DNA of 7,418 bases from Clostridiales bacterium. Its GTDB lineage: Bacteria > Bacillota > Clostridia > Oscillospirales > Oscillospiraceae. Below, piece after piece: positions 6,572 through 7,418 of the stretch (positions are counted from its first letter, which is position 1; each line of letters begins with the position of its first letter). The translations under genes and the position numbers were made by a program. The stretch lies in the NCBI GenBank assembly GCA_019421525.1, contig JAHZFC010000111.1:1-7418 (forward strand). The letters run 5' to 3'. The notes under the pieces were generated by a model. It saw only the letters and a program-made list of their open reading frames with translations. It did no database searches and was not told where the DNA came from.

Positions 6572-7418
6572 ATGTACACCCCTTTTGACCCCACCTATCA
6601 GCGCTATCCCTCCCAGCGCTACCCCATCTACGCCCGGGGGGGGATGGTGAACTGCTCCAGCCCCCAGGCCGCCGCCGCCGGGCTGGACGCCCTGCGGCGG
6701 GGGGGCAACGCCATGGACGCCGCCGTGGCCGCCGCCGCGGCCCTCACCGTGGTGGAGCCCACCGCCAACGGCATCGGCTCGGACGCCTTCGCCCTGGTGT
6801 GGTCGGCCAGGGAGGGGAGGCTGTACGGCCTGAACTCCAGCGGCCCGGCCCCCATGGCCGCCTCCATCGACCGGGTCTTAGCCGACGGGAAGGACGAGGG
6901 GGGCAAGATGCCCGTCTACGGCTGGACCCCGGTCACCGTCCCCGGCGCGCCCATGGCCTGGGCGGAGCTGTCCACAAAATTCGGCCGCCTGCCCCTCAGC
7001 CAGGCCCTTGCCCCGGCGGTGGCCTATGCCCGGGAGGGCTACCCCTGCTCCCCCAACCTGGCGGACATGTGGACGCGGGCCTTCACCAAATACAAGCAGA
7101 CCTGCACCGGGCCCGCCTTTGACGAGTGGTACGCCACCTTCGCCCCGGAGGGCCGCCCCTATGAGGCCGGCGACCTGATCCGGCTGCCCCACCACGCCGA
7201 CACCCTGGAGGCCATCGGAGCGACCGACGCCGCCGCCTTCTACACCGGGGACATCGCCCGGCAGATCGACGCGGACAGCCGGAAGTTCGGCGGCTACCTC
7301 CGGTATGAGGACCTGGCGGCCTACCAGGCCCGGTGGGTGGAGCCCATCTGGGTGGACTACCGGGGCTACCGGGTGTGTGAGATCCCCCCCAACGGCCAGG
7401 GCATCGCGGCGCTGATGG
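6572..7418 (+). CDS. ggt: Gamma-glutamyltransferase-like Ntn hydrolase (YwrD type), N-terminal part
   Basis: The gene is open to the right edge; 282 codons are present of a family usually about 530 residues. Gamma-glutamyltransferases are Ntn hydrolases that cleave or transfer the gamma-glutamyl group of glutathione and related amides after self-cleavage. Family features are YARGGMVNCSSPQAAAAGLD (20-39), RRGGNAMDAAVA (42-53), LTVVEPTANGIGSDAFALVW (58-77), TPVTVPGAPMAW (119-130) and IPPNGQGIAAL near the edge. The N-terminus has no signal peptide, pointing to a cytoplasmic enzyme like Bacillus YwrD. Classical enzymes have DFREMAP where this one reads NSSGPAP (88-94), so the glutamate-binding Arg is replaced by Ser90. 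The catalytic Thr lies beyond the window, so activity and self-processing cannot be judged. AAGGAGG (6554-6560), overlapping the previous stop, supports the start. Being last behind the importer, it probably processes the imported compound; an acylase or other amidase activity is an alternative. Confidence 0.9.
   Translation, partial: MYTPFDPTYQRYPSQRYPIYARGGMVNCSSPQAAAAGLDALRRGGNAMDAAVAAAAALTVVEPTANGIGSDAFALVWSAREGRLYGLNSSGPAPMAASIDRVLADGKDEGGKMPVYGWTPVTVPGAPMAWAELSTKFGRLPLSQALAPAVAYAREGYPCSPNLADMWTRAFTKYKQTCTGPAFDEWYATFAPEGRPYEAGDLIRLPHHADTLEAIGATDAAAFYTGDIARQIDADSRKFGGYLRYEDLAAYQARWVEPIWVDYRGYRVCEIPPNGQGIAALM

Noticed and set aside
4876..6594. Reverse-strand open frame of 572 codons opposite ATPase 2
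   Set aside because: The translation is Leu/Gly/His-rich without motifs, while the forward frame has every ABC ATPase motif. The long reverse frame follows from third-position GC bias.
1..7418. CRISPR arrays, tRNA or rRNA genes, insertion sequences
   Set aside because: No regularly spaced repeats, no cloverleaf or ribosomal signature, no transposase and no flanking terminal repeats were seen.

Overview
The window holds most of one forward-strand operon from a high-GC, Gram-positive-type bacterium. Five complete genes encode a peptide-family ABC importer. A sixth gene, cut by the right edge, encodes a cytoplasmic gamma-glutamyltransferase-like Ntn hydrolase. Strong Shine-Dalgarno sequences before nearly every gene, GC-rich third codon positions, a lipoprotein-type binding protein and the protein style suggest an anaerobic gut Clostridia lineage (Oscillospiraceae, Flavonifractor/Lawsonibacter-like). 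That placement is inference; no marker gene is present.

Layout. Positions 1-317 contain no convincing gene. They hold a small hairpin, a short direct repeat, and an AT-rich stretch with a plausible sigma-A promoter (214-242) about 70 bases before the first start codon. Next come permease 1 (318-1259, DppB type), permease 2 (1273-2196, DppC type), a lipoprotein substrate-binding protein (2249-3856, SBP_bac_5 family), a 144-base gap with three stacked predicted hairpins (3857-4000), ATPase 1 (4001-4978, DppD type), ATPase 2 (4975-6555, DppF type, overlapping its predecessor by ATGA), and the start of the gamma-glutamyltransferase gene (6572 to the edge). All genes point the same way with short gaps.

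How they work together. The lipoprotein captures a peptide-like ligand outside the membrane. The two permeases form the channel, and the two ATPases, each with a C-terminal four-cysteine Fe-S motif, power import. The hydrolase lacks a signal peptide, so it should act on the imported compound in the cytoplasm. The arrangement resembles the E. coli iaaA-gsiABCD locus, where an Ntn hydrolase sits beside a glutathione importer. A gamma-glutamyl or similarly capped peptide is therefore a reasonable, unproven, substrate class.

Most unusual points: ATPase 2 carries about 170-200 extra, charged and helix-prone residues between Walker A and the Q-loop. The hydrolase has Ser where classical gamma-glutamyltransferases have their glutamate-binding Arg. 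The gap between the binding-protein and ATPase genes is densely structured and may set unequal expression of the two halves of the operon.
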